A DNA stretch of 22,753 nucleotides from Streptosporangiaceae bacterium (GCA_030041195.1 JASHOI010000388.1:1-22753), one strand, 5' to 3'; numbered from the stretch's first letter, positions 7,495 through 15,135 are shown. The notes: generated from the sequence alone by a model not told the origin. Program-made: numbers and translations.

Positions 7495-8216
7495 CGGCCT
7501 GGCGCACGCACCGGCTCGACCTCGACGACCAGACGCTGCGCGAGTGGGACGCCACGGTCCTTGACGCCGCCCCGGACGGGATCGTGCTCGACCGCTCGGC
7601 GTTCTATCCCGGCGGCGGCGGGCAGCCCCCGGATCACGGCGTGCTGCTCTGGGGCGGGGTGCAGACCCGGATCGAGGGGGTGCGCAAGGGCGACGAGGAG
7701 TACCTGATCCCCACCGAGGGCGACCCGATCCCGCCGCCAGGAACCGCGGTGGCCGGCGCAATCGAGGACGACAGGCGCACCGCGCTGATGCGGACCCACT
7801 CCGGGCTGCACGTGCTCTGCGGGGTGGTGTTCCGCGACTACGGCTCGCTGGTGACCGGCGGGAACATGGAGCCGTTTGTCGCGCGGATGGACTTCGACCT
7901 GCCGGTCGTGCCAGAGGGCTTCAAGGACGCGGTGGAGACCGCCTGCAACGCCGAGATCGCCGCCGGGCGCCCGATCGACATCCGGGTGCTGCCCCGCGCC
8001 GACGCGCTGGCGATCCCGGACATCATCCGCACCGCGAAGAACCTGATCCCCGATGACGTGCCCGACGTCCGGATCGTGGACATCGTCGGCCTGGACCAGC
8101 AGGCGGACGGGGGCACGCACGTGGCCACGACCAGCCAGATAGGCAGGATCGAGGTCGCCAAGATCGAGAACAAGGGGAAGGGATTCCGCCGCCTGCGGAT
8201 CAGGATCGGGGACTGA
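7491..8216 (+). CDS. AlaX-like alanyl-tRNA editing protein
   Basis: A 241-residue stand-alone relative of the AlaRS editing domain, which removes serine or glycine from mischarged tRNA-Ala. The N-terminal part (FYPGGGGQPPDHG near residues 38-50) is the Gly-rich motif of the tRNA-SAD module. The first zinc pair is His103/His107 in RTHSGLHVL. The second site reads ADGGTHV with His210, where AlaRS has CGGTH, so the usual Cys is Asp206; I recall the DGGTH form in stand-alone AlaX proteins, but could not check it. The C-terminal IGRIEVAKIENKGKGFRRLRI strand is intact. The GTG at 7491 overlaps the DUF2516 stop; the frame is open further upstream (to 7293) but that part lies inside DUF2516 in another frame and was rejected. 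Convergent with the M56 gene, 28 bp away. Confidence 0.88.
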   Translation: MTAWRTHRLDLDDQTLREWDATVLDAAPDGIVLDRSAFYPGGGGQPPDHGVLLWGGVQTRIEGVRKGDEEYLIPTEGDPIPPPGTAVAGAIEDDRRTALMRTHSGLHVLCGVVFRDYGSLVTGGNMEPFVARMDFDLPVVPEGFKDAVETACNAEIAAGRPIDIRVLPRADALAIPDIIRTAKNLIPDDVPDVRIVDIVGLDQQADGGTHVATTSQIGRIEVAKIENKGKGFRRLRIRIGD

Positions 8217-8244
8217 ATTTCAAGCTCGGCTCGCCTAGATCAGC

Positions 8245-9189
8245 TCAGAACGGCATGGTCAGGAACGCCGCGGGGATCGCGACGGTTGCGACGGCGATCA
8301 GCCCGATCATCGCTACCGCGGCAACCGGCAGCCGCGGGGCGGGCTTGAGCAGCCGGGCAACCCTGGCCGCGACCTGGCCGTCGGCGGCCGCGAGCGCGCC
8401 GTTCGGCGCGTACACGCCGCCGGCCGCGCCGACCCTGAGCAGGGCGGTGGCGAGTTCCCTGGCCGGGCGGTGCCGCAGCGCCCGGTCGTCGGCCAGCATC
8501 TCGACGAGCAGCGCAACCGCCGCGTGCGCCTCGCGGGCCACGCCGGACCAGCGGAACGCCCGCAGCAGCGCGATGAACGGCAGCAGCACAAGGTCATGCC
8601 GCTCCCGGAGGTGGGCGCGCTCGTGCGCGATCACGGCAGCGAGCTCGGCCTGGTCAAGCAAGTCGAGGGCGCCGGCGCTGATCACGATCCGGGAGCTGGA
8701 CCGCAGGCCCGGCACGCAGTAGGCGGCCGCCGCCGGGTGGTCGACCACGAGCGCGCCGGGGACCTTGGGGTCGCCGTGGGCGAGCAGGCTGAGCAGGATC
8801 CGCTGCCGTCTGCGGGCGCGGACCACCGCCGCGAAGGCCGCCACCAGAACCCAGCACAGCAGCAGCAACAGCACCACGCCCGCGGCCAGGGCCAGCAGCC
8901 TCAGGCCCAGGATCCCGGCCAGCAGGCTGCGGGTTCTCGCCGACGCATGCCGGCCAAGCACCCGGGAGACCAGCGCGAAGGCGCCTCCTGCCACCCCCGA
9001 GCGCGCGTCAGCCGCCCCGAACCCGGCAAGCGCACCAACGGCCGCCAGACCCCAGCCGAGCCCGAGTGCCTGCCACAGCACGATCGCAACCGCCGGGGAC
9101 CTGCGGGGCCAGCGCGCCGCGGCAAGCGCGGATCCGGCTGGAATGCAAGCGGCCGCGAAGAGGGCAAGGATGAGTGCCGCGGCCGTCAC
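8245..9189 (-). CDS. M56-family (BlaR1-like) membrane zinc metalloprotease
   Basis: A 314-residue membrane peptidase. The catalytic motif is HERAH at residues 189-193, followed by the downstream acidic region LLVEMLADDRAL that supplies the third zinc ligand. Hydrophobic segments lie near residues 3-24, 33-58, 97-122 and 288-310. There is no C-terminal penicillin-binding sensor domain, unlike Staphylococcus BlaR1, so the ligand is not predicted to be a beta-lactam through that route. The GTG at 9189 has GGGGAG 9 nt upstream and follows the BlaI stop by 6 bp. In this gene pair the protease is thought to cleave or otherwise inactivate the BlaI repressor on sensing a signal. Very similar pairs (BlaI/BlaR, Rv1846c/Rv1845c) occur in mycobacteria and control beta-lactamase and respiratory genes. 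Confidence 0.92.
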   Translation of the reverse strand: MTAAALILALFAAACIPAGSALAAARWPRRSPAVAIVLWQALGLGWGLAAVGALAGFGAADARSGVAGGAFALVSRVLGRHASARTRSLLAGILGLRLLALAAGVVLLLLLCWVLVAAFAAVVRARRRQRILLSLLAHGDPKVPGALVVDHPAAAAYCVPGLRSSSRIVISAGALDLLDQAELAAVIAHERAHLRERHDLVLLPFIALLRAFRWSGVAREAHAAVALLVEMLADDRALRHRPARELATALLRVGAAGGVYAPNGALAAADGQVAARVARLLKPAPRLPVAAVAMIGLIAVATVAIPAAFLTMPF

Positions 9190-9195
9190 GTGAAG

Positions 9196-9582
9196 TCACT
9201 CCCCGCCGCCGCGGACTCTGTCCGTGGTGCCTCGGCCGAGCGCCTCGAGGGCGCGCCGCAGCGCCGCAGCCTCGGTGTCTGACACGCTGCGGGCGAACCG
9301 GGCCAGGGCTGCCTGCCGGTCCCCCGTCTGCTCCAGCGCGCTCAGCATGAGCTCGGTCACGTACGCTTCCCTTGTTGCCGCGGCACGATAACGCCACGCG
9401 CGGCCGTCCCGCTCCCGTCTAGCGAATCCCTTCTTGGCCAGCCGGTCAAGGACGGTCATCACCGTGGTGTGCGCAAGGTCACGCTCGGTGAGACTACCGC
9501 TGACCTGCCGGACCGTGAGCGGATCCGGGCTTTCCCAAAGTACGTCCATGATCGCGCGCTCAAGCTCGCCAAGACGGTTCAC
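9196..9582 (-). CDS. blaI: BlaI/MecI-family transcriptional repressor
   Basis: 128 residues from GTG 9582. The N-terminal winged helix is clear: RLGELERAIMDVLWESPDPLTVRQV with recognition helix HTTVMTVLDRLAKKG and wing RRERDGRAWRYRA. The C-terminal helical part (ELMLSALEQTGDRQAALARFARSVSDTEAAALRRAL) is the dimerisation region, and the area around ALARF is where proteolysis occurs in staphylococcal BlaI. The frame extends upstream to 9651, but homology (M. tuberculosis BlaI begins just before RLGDLERAVMD) and a -10-like element favour 9582. No Shine-Dalgarno is present, and TACAGT sits exactly where a -10 box would make a leaderless mRNA. A dyad overlaps this start, so autorepression is likely. 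Confidence 0.92.
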   Translation of the reverse strand: MNRLGELERAIMDVLWESPDPLTVRQVSGSLTERDLAHTTVMTVLDRLAKKGFARRERDGRAWRYRAAATREAYVTELMLSALEQTGDRQAALARFARSVSDTEAAALRRALEALGRGTTDRVRGGGE

Positions 9583-9594
9583 ATGGTAACTGTA
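9574..9594 (-). promoter_or_regulatory. blaI start: leaderless -10 box and operator-like dyad
   Basis: The 20-bp imperfect palindrome centred between 9583 and 9584 reads ACgGTTcaCATGgtAACtGT (capitals pair). It covers the blaI GTG (9582-9580). On the minus strand TACAGT (9594-9589) is six bases before that GTG, the spacing expected for a leaderless transcript starting at the G. No good -35 is visible 16-18 bp upstream. A second inverted pair, TGTTT and AAACA with 10 bp between, lies at about 9634-9653 (plus-strand CATTTGTTTCATAC…CCACAAACAC). Confidence 0.4.
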
Positions 9595-9728
9595 CCCAGC
9601 CGCCACCGCCCGTAGCCGGGCCGGGACATTTGTTTCATACTCCACAAACACTTGCCCTCGTCACAGCGTCAACATCCGTCGGGATCACGGCACAAGGGGT
9701 GTGCAGCGTGTCCAGCTCGTTATAGCGG

Positions 9729-11060
9729 ATGGATTGCGCGAGCGCGGCCAACCGGGCATGCTGCCGCTTGATGACAGGCGTGATGACGCAGCGTAAGCGC
9801 CGGCCTTGGGTGCTGGCGGTGCCGACGGCGCTGCCCGCCGGGCCTGCGATGACGGCGCTCCGAGCCGTTGCGGCGTGGACCGCGTGCACGATCCGCTGCC
9901 TGGCGATCGCCTACATCGCCCTGCAGGTGGTCATCTGGCACTCGTTCTACTCGGCCGATCCCTGGCGTCTCGCCGGGCCGTTCGCGGCGATGGCCTGGGC
10001 GGCCGTGGTCGTGGCGTACCTGCGTGACCGATGGCAGGTGTGGCGGCGGGACGGCCTCGACTCGGCGGCCAGCGTGCTGCTCGCGCTCGGTGCCGGATGG
10101 TGCGTGCCGCCGGCCGTCCGCGGTGACACCACGAACTGGCTGTACATCGCGATCGTCGGCCAGCTCTTCGTTCCGGCGTGGCTCGCTCCCATGGTGTCGG
10201 CCGTGCCGCTGGCGCTGATCTCGGCCGCCGCGTACCTGGCGGGCACCGCGGTAACCCCCGCGGTGCGGGCGGGCGGAAGCTCGCCGGCGGTGTCGGCAGC
10301 GCTGCTGGTGGCCATCGCCGCGGCCGCCTTGGTTGCCCGCGGGATGCTCGAGCGCAGCGCGCTCTCGGCCGACGCCACGTTAGCGAGGGCGGACCGGGAA
10401 GCCAGGGAGCAGCGCGTCGCGCTGTCCAGGACCACCGAGCGCCGCGAGCACGAGCGGTTGCTGCACGACACGGTCCTGAACACGCTGACCGCGGCCGGCC
10501 GGGCGGGCGCCGACGCGAGCCAGCTCGTGGGCCAGTGCCGGCGCGACGTCGCGCTGCTCCGGTACGCGCTGAGCGACCCCGGCGATCCGGCCAAGGTGGC
10601 CGACCGGCCGTTCGGCGGTCTGCTCATCGGCATCGAGGCGGCCGCGATCGAGATGCGCGCCCGCGGCCTCGAAGTGCACGTGGGCGTCGCGGACGGGACC
10701 GCCGGCCCGGCCGCCCCGGTGCCCGGACAGGTCGCGGTGGCGGTGGCCTACGCGGTGCGCGAGGCCCTGGTGAACGTGGCCAGCCACGCCGGGACCGGCG
10801 AGGCGTGGGTCGAGGTAAGCCTGGCGGGGCCGGCCGCCGCGCCGCCGCCCCTGGGCGGCCTCCGGGTGACCATCCGGGATGCGGGCGCCGGATTCGACCC
10901 CGCCGCCGTCGATCCGGACAGGCTGGGTCTGCGCCGGTCGATCGCCGAGCGCGTCGCGGACGTGGGCGGGCGCGCGGCCGTGCGATCCGCGCCCGGCGGT
11001 GGCACGGCGGTGACCCTGTTCTGGCCCGCGTCCTCAGATCCCGGGCGGGCCGTGCGGTGA
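9729..11060 (+). CDS. NarL-type (HisKA_3-like) sensor histidine kinase
   Basis: A 443-residue membrane kinase as drawn from ATG 9729. ATGs at 9771, 9783 and 9849 are alternatives, and none has a convincing ribosome-binding site. Six hydrophobic segments fall between about residues 48 and 215, followed by a charged coiled linker (ADREAREQRVALSRTTERR). The phospho-accepting helix is EHERLLHDTVLNTL with His246. The HATPase_c domain follows with N-box REALVNVASHAG (Asn349), G1 box IRDAGAGFDP, and the end motif GLRRSIAERVADVGGRAAV…GGGTAVTLFWP. It should autophosphorylate and pass phosphate to the response regulator at 12248. Its TGA overlaps the GTG of the next gene (GTGA), so the two membrane proteins are translated together. 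It is divergent from the blaI/M56 pair. Confidence 0.88.
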   Translation: MDCASAANRACCRLMTGVMTQRKRRPWVLAVPTALPAGPAMTALRAVAAWTACTIRCLAIAYIALQVVIWHSFYSADPWRLAGPFAAMAWAAVVVAYLRDRWQVWRRDGLDSAASVLLALGAGWCVPPAVRGDTTNWLYIAIVGQLFVPAWLAPMVSAVPLALISAAAYLAGTAVTPAVRAGGSSPAVSAALLVAIAAAALVARGMLERSALSADATLARADREAREQRVALSRTTERREHERLLHDTVLNTLTAAGRAGADASQLVGQCRRDVALLRYALSDPGDPAKVADRPFGGLLIGIEAAAIEMRARGLEVHVGVADGTAGPAAPVPGQVAVAVAYAVREALVNVASHAGTGEAWVEVSLAGPAAAPPPLGGLRVTIRDAGAGFDPAAVDPDRLGLRRSIAERVADVGGRAAVRSAPGGGTAVTLFWPASSDPGRAVR

Positions 11061-12223
11061 GCCACGAGGCAGCGGCCCCCGACGTCCGGGCCACCTGGGA
11101 CGGCTGGGAATCCGAGATACCCAGGGTTGCCGGGCTCGTGGCGGCGGTCTGGCAGCTAACGTTGCTGGTCCCGGTGCTCATCTACGCGCGCGACTACCGC
11201 CAGCCCGCGGTTCCGATCGGGGTCTGGCTGGCCATGCTCGTCGCTGCCGCATGGCTGGTGCCGCGAGCCCGGGCGGGCGGCCTGACCGGACCGCAGGCGG
11301 CGGCGGCGATCGGGATCGCGATCGGTGCCGTCGTCCTGGTCGGCTGGGATCGGCGTACCCACGGCGCGACCGGATCCGTCGACTGGTCGGTCTACGGGAC
11401 CGCCTGGCTGCTCGCGCTGGTCGTGCTGAGCCGCCCGGCCTGGGAATGGGCGTGCGGGGCAGCCGGGGTGTTCGCGGCCCACGCCATCTTCGTCATCCGC
11501 CTGTTCGGCGCGACACCGCTGGGCCTGGAGCGGCTGTCGGCCGCCGCGTTCATCCTGGTGGTATTCCTGGCCGTGTTCGCGACGCTGCGGCCGACCATGC
11601 GAACGCACGCCGGCCTGGCCGCGCGCAGCGCCGCGCTCGCCAGCCGGTCGGCCGCCGAGCGTGCGGCGGTCGCCGCGGTCCGTGCGGACCGGCGCCGCAG
11701 GCTCAGCCTGCTGGAAATCGAGGCACTCCCGCTGCTGCGCGGGATCGCCGACGGCACCCTCAACCCCGCCGATGCCAGCGTGCGGGAACGATGTGCCAGG
11801 CACGCTGCGGACCTGCGGCGCGCGCTGGCCTGCGAGCCGCCTCGCGCGGCCGGGCTGCTTGCCGAACTGGAGCCCGCGCTGCGTTCCGCGGCGGCGAGAG
11901 GGTTGCCGGTTGAGGTCCGGGTCGTCGGCGAGCCCCGGCGCCCGGCGCCCGAGGTTGCGGCGGCGGCGCTGGCGGCGGTGGACAGCATGCTGACCGCTCT
12001 TCCGCCGCACCCGGTGCTGCTCACCGTGCTCGCGGCCGGCGACGACGTTGAACTGTACGTGGCCTTCGACCGTGCGCCGCCGGCCGCTCCCGACCTGGCG
12101 CCGCTGCGGGAACGTGTGCCAGCGGGGGCGCACTGGAGCGCCGCCATCGACGTCAACGACGCGGGCCCGGGCTGCCTCGAACTCCGGTGGCGGAACGCGG
12201 CATCAGCCACCGCACCCGGGTAA
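11057..12223 (+). CDS. six-helix kinase-like protein lacking the catalytic residues (candidate pseudokinase)
   Basis: 388 residues starting at GTG 11057, which overlaps the stop of the upstream kinase by four bases. About six membrane helices (near residues 24-44, 53-71, 80-97, 110-127, 131-151 and 160-178) lead to an Ala/Arg-rich coiled segment (183-210) and a helix pair RRRRLSLLEIEALPLLRGIADGTL … VRERCARHAADLRRAL. This has the layout of a dimerisation/phosphotransfer domain, but Glu-Ile-Glu stands where a His would be. The last 140 residues look like a shortened ATPase domain with no N-box and no Gly-rich lid. I infer a partner or modulator of the upstream kinase, or a sensor that needs it for catalysis. 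A diverged class of true kinase is possible but would need another phospho-acceptor. Confidence 0.75.
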   Translation: MSHEAAAPDVRATWDGWESEIPRVAGLVAAVWQLTLLVPVLIYARDYRQPAVPIGVWLAMLVAAAWLVPRARAGGLTGPQAAAAIGIAIGAVVLVGWDRRTHGATGSVDWSVYGTAWLLALVVLSRPAWEWACGAAGVFAAHAIFVIRLFGATPLGLERLSAAAFILVVFLAVFATLRPTMRTHAGLAARSAALASRSAAERAAVAAVRADRRRRLSLLEIEALPLLRGIADGTLNPADASVRERCARHAADLRRALACEPPRAAGLLAELEPALRSAAARGLPVEVRVVGEPRRPAPEVAAAALAAVDSMLTALPPHPVLLTVLAAGDDVELYVAFDRAPPAAPDLAPLRERVPAGAHWSAAIDVNDAGPGCLELRWRNAASATAPG

Positions 12224-12247
12224 CGGTCACCGCGAAGGGAGTGCGGC

Positions 12248-12922
12248 GTGTCCGGTGTCATCGACGTCGCGGCCGTGGACGACCACCCCATCGTGCTAGA
12301 CGCCGTGGCCGGCTGGGTCACCGACGTGGAGAGCGGCATCCGGGTCGTCGCCGTGGCGGCCACGGTGGACGCGTTGCTCGCCGGGCCGGGCAGGCGCGCA
12401 CACGTGGTCCTGCTCGATCTCGACCTTGGCGATGGCTCGACCGTTGAGCGCAACATTGCCGCGATCCGCACGGCCGGGCCCGCGGTGCTCGTCCTCGCCG
12501 CATCGGACCGGCCGCCTGCCGTCCGGGCCGCTATCCGCGCCGGGGCCCTCGGCTACGTGCTGAAGAGCGAGGAGACCTCCCAGGTGCAGACGGCCATTAA
12601 AACGGTCGCTGCCGGAATGGACTGGATCTCGCCCCGCCTCGCGTACATCCTCGCCGCGGACGACGCCGCGGACCGGCCCGTTCTGAGCGCTCAGGAAACG
12701 CGTGCGCTGCGGCTTTACGCCACCGGTATGCCGCTGAAGTCGGTGGCCAGGAGAATGGCGCTCAGCGAGGAGACTGTCAAACAGTATGTGGGCAGGGTTC
12801 GCCTGAAGTACGCAAGAGCGGGCCGGGCCGCGCCGACGAAAATAGAGTTGTACTATCGAGCCGTCGAGGACGGGCACCTCCCTCCTTACCCCACGCCACG
12901 GATCCCCCCCACCGGGCCGTAG
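12248..12922 (+). CDS. NarL/LuxR-family response regulator
   Basis: 224 residues; GTG 12248 has GAAGGGAG 7 nt upstream. The receiver domain has the acidic pair Asp11-Asp12, phospho-acceptor Asp57 in VVLLDLDLGDGS, switch Ser86 (VLVLAASDRP) and Lys106 (GYVLKSE), so all phosphorylation residues are present. A LuxR-type helix-turn-helix follows at about 146-211: LSAQETRALRLYATGM, LKSVARRMALSEETVKQYVGRVRLKY. The GMxxKSVAxRM…TVKQYxxRVRxKY pattern is the variant common in actinobacterial regulators paired with kinases of this type. It starts 24 bp after the pseudokinase stop and completes a three-gene operon. Targets are unknown; the divergent blaI/M56 pair and the operon itself are the nearest candidates. 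A strong hairpin follows at 12991. Confidence 0.93.
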   Translation: MSGVIDVAAVDDHPIVLDAVAGWVTDVESGIRVVAVAATVDALLAGPGRRAHVVLLDLDLGDGSTVERNIAAIRTAGPAVLVLAASDRPPAVRAAIRAGALGYVLKSEETSQVQTAIKTVAAGMDWISPRLAYILAADDAADRPVLSAQETRALRLYATGMPLKSVARRMALSEETVKQYVGRVRLKYARAGRAAPTKIELYYRAVEDGHLPPYPTPRIPPTGP

Positions 12923-12990
12923 GGGCTCGGAGATACCCGCCCTCGGCTCATTGTTTTGCTGGGCGAACAAAATCGTATGCCGGTCAACCC

Positions 12991-13028
12991 GTGCTTTCAC
13001 GACCCCATCTCGGGGGTCACGAAAGCAC
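12991..13028. terminator. bidirectional hairpin terminator
   Basis: Arms GTGCTTTC-AC-GACCCC and GGGGTC-AC-GAAAGCAC pair over 14 of 16 positions with one symmetric 2x2 AC/AC bulge and a 6-nt loop (ATCTCG). It lies between the convergent response regulator (ends 12922) and PHP gene (ends 13091). There is no U tract, as is usual for actinobacterial terminators. The rest of this 168-bp gap shows only a weak TTTTG/CAAAA pair near 12955-12971. Confidence 0.75.
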
Positions 13029-13090
13029 GCCGTGCTGGCGACCGGCGTCTAGGCACACCATCTGGGCAGTCCAGCCTTGATGATCGCCGG

Positions 13091-13960
13091 TCAGAGCGGC
13101 TGCGGCATTTTGCGCCGTCCGCGAAACGCGGTGACCTCGGAATAGCCGACCGCGGCCGCCGCGGCGGCAAGGTCGCTGATACGCCAGGAAACGTCGCCGC
13201 GCCGGTGGCCGTCGGAGGCGGTGGTAATCGGGACCCCGAGGTCGTGAAACCGGGCCAGCAGCGCGGGAGCCGGATATGCCTCGGCACATGGCTTGCGCCA
13301 GCCAGACGCGTTGAGCTCGGCCGCGAGCCCGCAGGAGTGCGCGGCCTGCGCGATCCGGTCGTAGAACTCACCGGGTACCGCCGGGCGATGACCGGCGACC
13401 TTGGCCAGGTCCGGATGCGCCAGGACGTCCACCGCGTGGGTCCCGGCCAGTTCCTCCAGGGCCCTGGTGTAGTCGTCCCAGACCCGCTCGACCCCCCGGC
13501 TGGCCCACTGCTGTTGCGCCTCCGCCCAGTCCAGCACGTCGAAAAACCAGGCGCCGATCCAGTGCACGCTGCCGAGCAGGACATCGAACGGGTATCCGTC
13601 CAGCAGCGCGGCCACCTTGTCCATCTGGCCGGGAAAGTAGTCGACCTCCAGGCCGATCACGACCGGCAGGCCGGCGGCCTTGGCGGCAAGCGCGGTCTCG
13701 ACGTACTGGTCAAGATCGGCGCCAAGCTCGGCGTCCCAGATCGCGGACGCCTCGGCCCTCCGTGCCGGGCTCGGATCCCGGTCCCACCACCCGCGCAGCT
13801 CGGCGTCGAACTGGACGAAACGCGACGAATGCTCGGTAATAGCCAGCTCGGTGATTCCGAGGCCGGCCGCATGCGCGCAGTACGCACCGATCTGGTCGAC
13901 GCTGGCCTGCAGCGAGAGGTTCGGCGCGTGAGGCCAGAGATGGACGTGGTAGTCGATCAT
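13091..13960 (-). CDS. PHP-domain phosphatase, histidinol-phosphatase (HisK) like
   Basis: 289 residues; ATG 13960 has AGAGGAG 7 nt upstream. The metal-binding motifs of the PHP superfamily appear in order: DYHVH at 3-7, AITEHSSRF, GLEVDYFPG, GSVHWIG, DVLAHPDLAK, ELNASGWRKPCAEAYP and ASDGHRRGDV. The segment ELN-SG-RKP-EAYP followed by LGVPITTASDGHR is typical of the Lactococcus/Bacillus HisK histidinol-phosphatase. It would dephosphorylate L-histidinol phosphate, the step before HisD. It is divergent, 98 bp away, from a HisC-like aminotransferase, which acts one step earlier in the same pathway. Many actinobacteria use an inositol-monophosphatase-type HisN instead, so this may be a replacement or a side-pathway enzyme. 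Another small phosphate ester substrate is possible. Confidence 0.87.
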   Translation of the reverse strand: MIDYHVHLWPHAPNLSLQASVDQIGAYCAHAAGLGITELAITEHSSRFVQFDAELRGWWDRDPSPARRAEASAIWDAELGADLDQYVETALAAKAAGLPVVIGLEVDYFPGQMDKVAALLDGYPFDVLLGSVHWIGAWFFDVLDWAEAQQQWASRGVERVWDDYTRALEELAGTHAVDVLAHPDLAKVAGHRPAVPGEFYDRIAQAAHSCGLAAELNASGWRKPCAEAYPAPALLARFHDLGVPITTASDGHRRGDVSWRISDLAAAAAAVGYSEVTAFRGRRKMPQPL

Positions 13961-14058
13961 CGCGCGCTCCTCTGCCCTGGCCGTGGTCGCCGCGATTCAG
14001 GCACTGACCTCGGCGGCTACGCTGTGAACCACGGCGTCGCCTAGCCGAGAGGACAACG

Positions 14059-15135
14059 GTGTCCGCACAGTCTCCGCGATTCCGGCCGATCCTCGACCAG
14101 TTCGCACCCTACAAGCCGGGCAAGACTCCGTCCGCGCCTGGCGGCCGGGCGTTCAAGCTCTCGTCCAACGAGTCGCCATTCGGCCCGCTGCCCTCCGTGC
14201 TGAAAGTGATCGCCGAGGCGGCCGGCAACGTCAACAGGTACCCCGACAGCGCCGCCGGTGAGCTCACCGACGCCATCGCGGCGCGCTTCAAGGTTCCGCC
14301 AGCGCACGTAGCCGTAGGCTGCGGGTCGGTCGGCGTCGCCCAGCAGCTGCTCGAGGCCGTCGGCGAGCCCGGTGCAGAGGTCGTTTACGCCTGGCGCTCG
14401 TTCGAGGCGTACCCGTACCTGTCGGACCTGGCCGGCGTCACCTCGGTACGGGTCCCGCTGCGCGACGAGGCGCATGATCTGACCGCCATGGCAGAGGCCA
14501 TCACCGCGCGGACGCGCCTGGTCTTCGTCTGCAACCCGAACAACCCGACGGGGACCGTGGTGCACCGGGCCGAACTGGAGAGCTTCCTTGACCGGGTTCC
14601 CCGGGACTGCCTGGTCGTGCTCGACGAGGCCTACACCGAATACGTCACGGACGCTGACGTGCCCGACGGGCTGGACCTGTACCGCGACCGGCCCAACCTG
14701 GCCGTGCTGCGGACGTTCTCCAAGGCGTACGGGCTGGCCGGGCTGCGGGTCGGCTTCCTGATCGGGCACGAGCCGGTGGCGGCAGCCATCCGCAAGACCA
14801 TGCTGACCTTCACCGTTAACGCGCTGGCGCAGGCGGCCGCGATCGCGTCGCTTGCCGCCGAGCCCGAACTGCTTGAGCGCGTGGACGCGGTGGTGAGCGA
14901 GCGACACCGGGTCCGCGGCGAACTGCTCGCCCAGGGCTGGACCGTGCCGCCGACCGAAGCGAACTTCGTCTGGCTGCGCCTGGGCGATGACACCGACGAC
15001 TTCGCCGAAGCCTGCGACCGCGAGGGCGTGAGCGTGCGGCCGTACGGCAGCGAGGGTGTGCGCGTGTCGATCGGCGACCGCGACGCCAACGACGCGTTCC
15101 TCGCGATCGCGCAGGCCTATCCGCGCCGTCACTGA
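14059..15135 (+). CDS. hisC: histidinol-phosphate / aromatic aminotransferase (HisC family)
   Basis: A 358-residue class I/II PLP enzyme. GTG 14059 has GAGAGGA 6 nt upstream. Features: [11 protein letters not shown] near residue 35 (substrate-side Asn), a GCGSVG cofactor phosphate loop, [17 protein letters not shown] with the PLP-contacting Asp and Tyr, and [14 protein letters not shown] with Lys222 as the Schiff-base lysine. The C-terminal [13 protein letters not shown] supplies the substrate-binding Arg. HisC transfers the amino group from glutamate to imidazole-acetol phosphate. Actinobacterial members with this N-terminus are often annotated as aromatic aminotransferase (Pat), and sequence alone does not separate the two. 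The divergent PHP phosphatase favours the histidinol-phosphate role. A separate his-operon hisC elsewhere in the genome cannot be excluded. Confidence 0.9.
   Translation: MSAQSPRFRPILDQFAPYKPGKTPSAPGGRAFKLSSNESPFGPLPSVLKVIAEAAGNVNRYPDSAAGELTDAIAARFKVPPAHVAVGCGSVGVAQQLLEAVGEPGAEVVYAWRSFEAYPYLSDLAGVTSVRVPLRDEAHDLTAMAEAITARTRLVFVCNPNNPTGTVVHRAELESFLDRVPRDCLVVLDEAYTEYVTDADVPDGLDLYRDRPNLAVLRTFSKAYGLAGLRVGFLIGHEPVAAAIRKTMLTFTVNALAQAAAIASLAAEPELLERVDAVVSERHRVRGELLAQGWTVPPTEANFVWLRLGDDTDDFAEACDREGVSVRPYGSEGVRVSIGDRDANDAFLAIAQAYPRRH

Noticed and set aside
9652..9728. Response-regulator binding site in the blaI-kinase gap
   Set aside because: No clear inverted or direct repeat was found in this stretch beyond the weak TGTTT/AAACA pair at its left edge.
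10178..11056. Upstream extension of the pseudokinase frame
   Set aside because: The frame is open for 293 codons but runs inside the kinase in another frame and is Arg/Gly-rich without family features. The GTG at 11057 overlapping the stop is the natural start.
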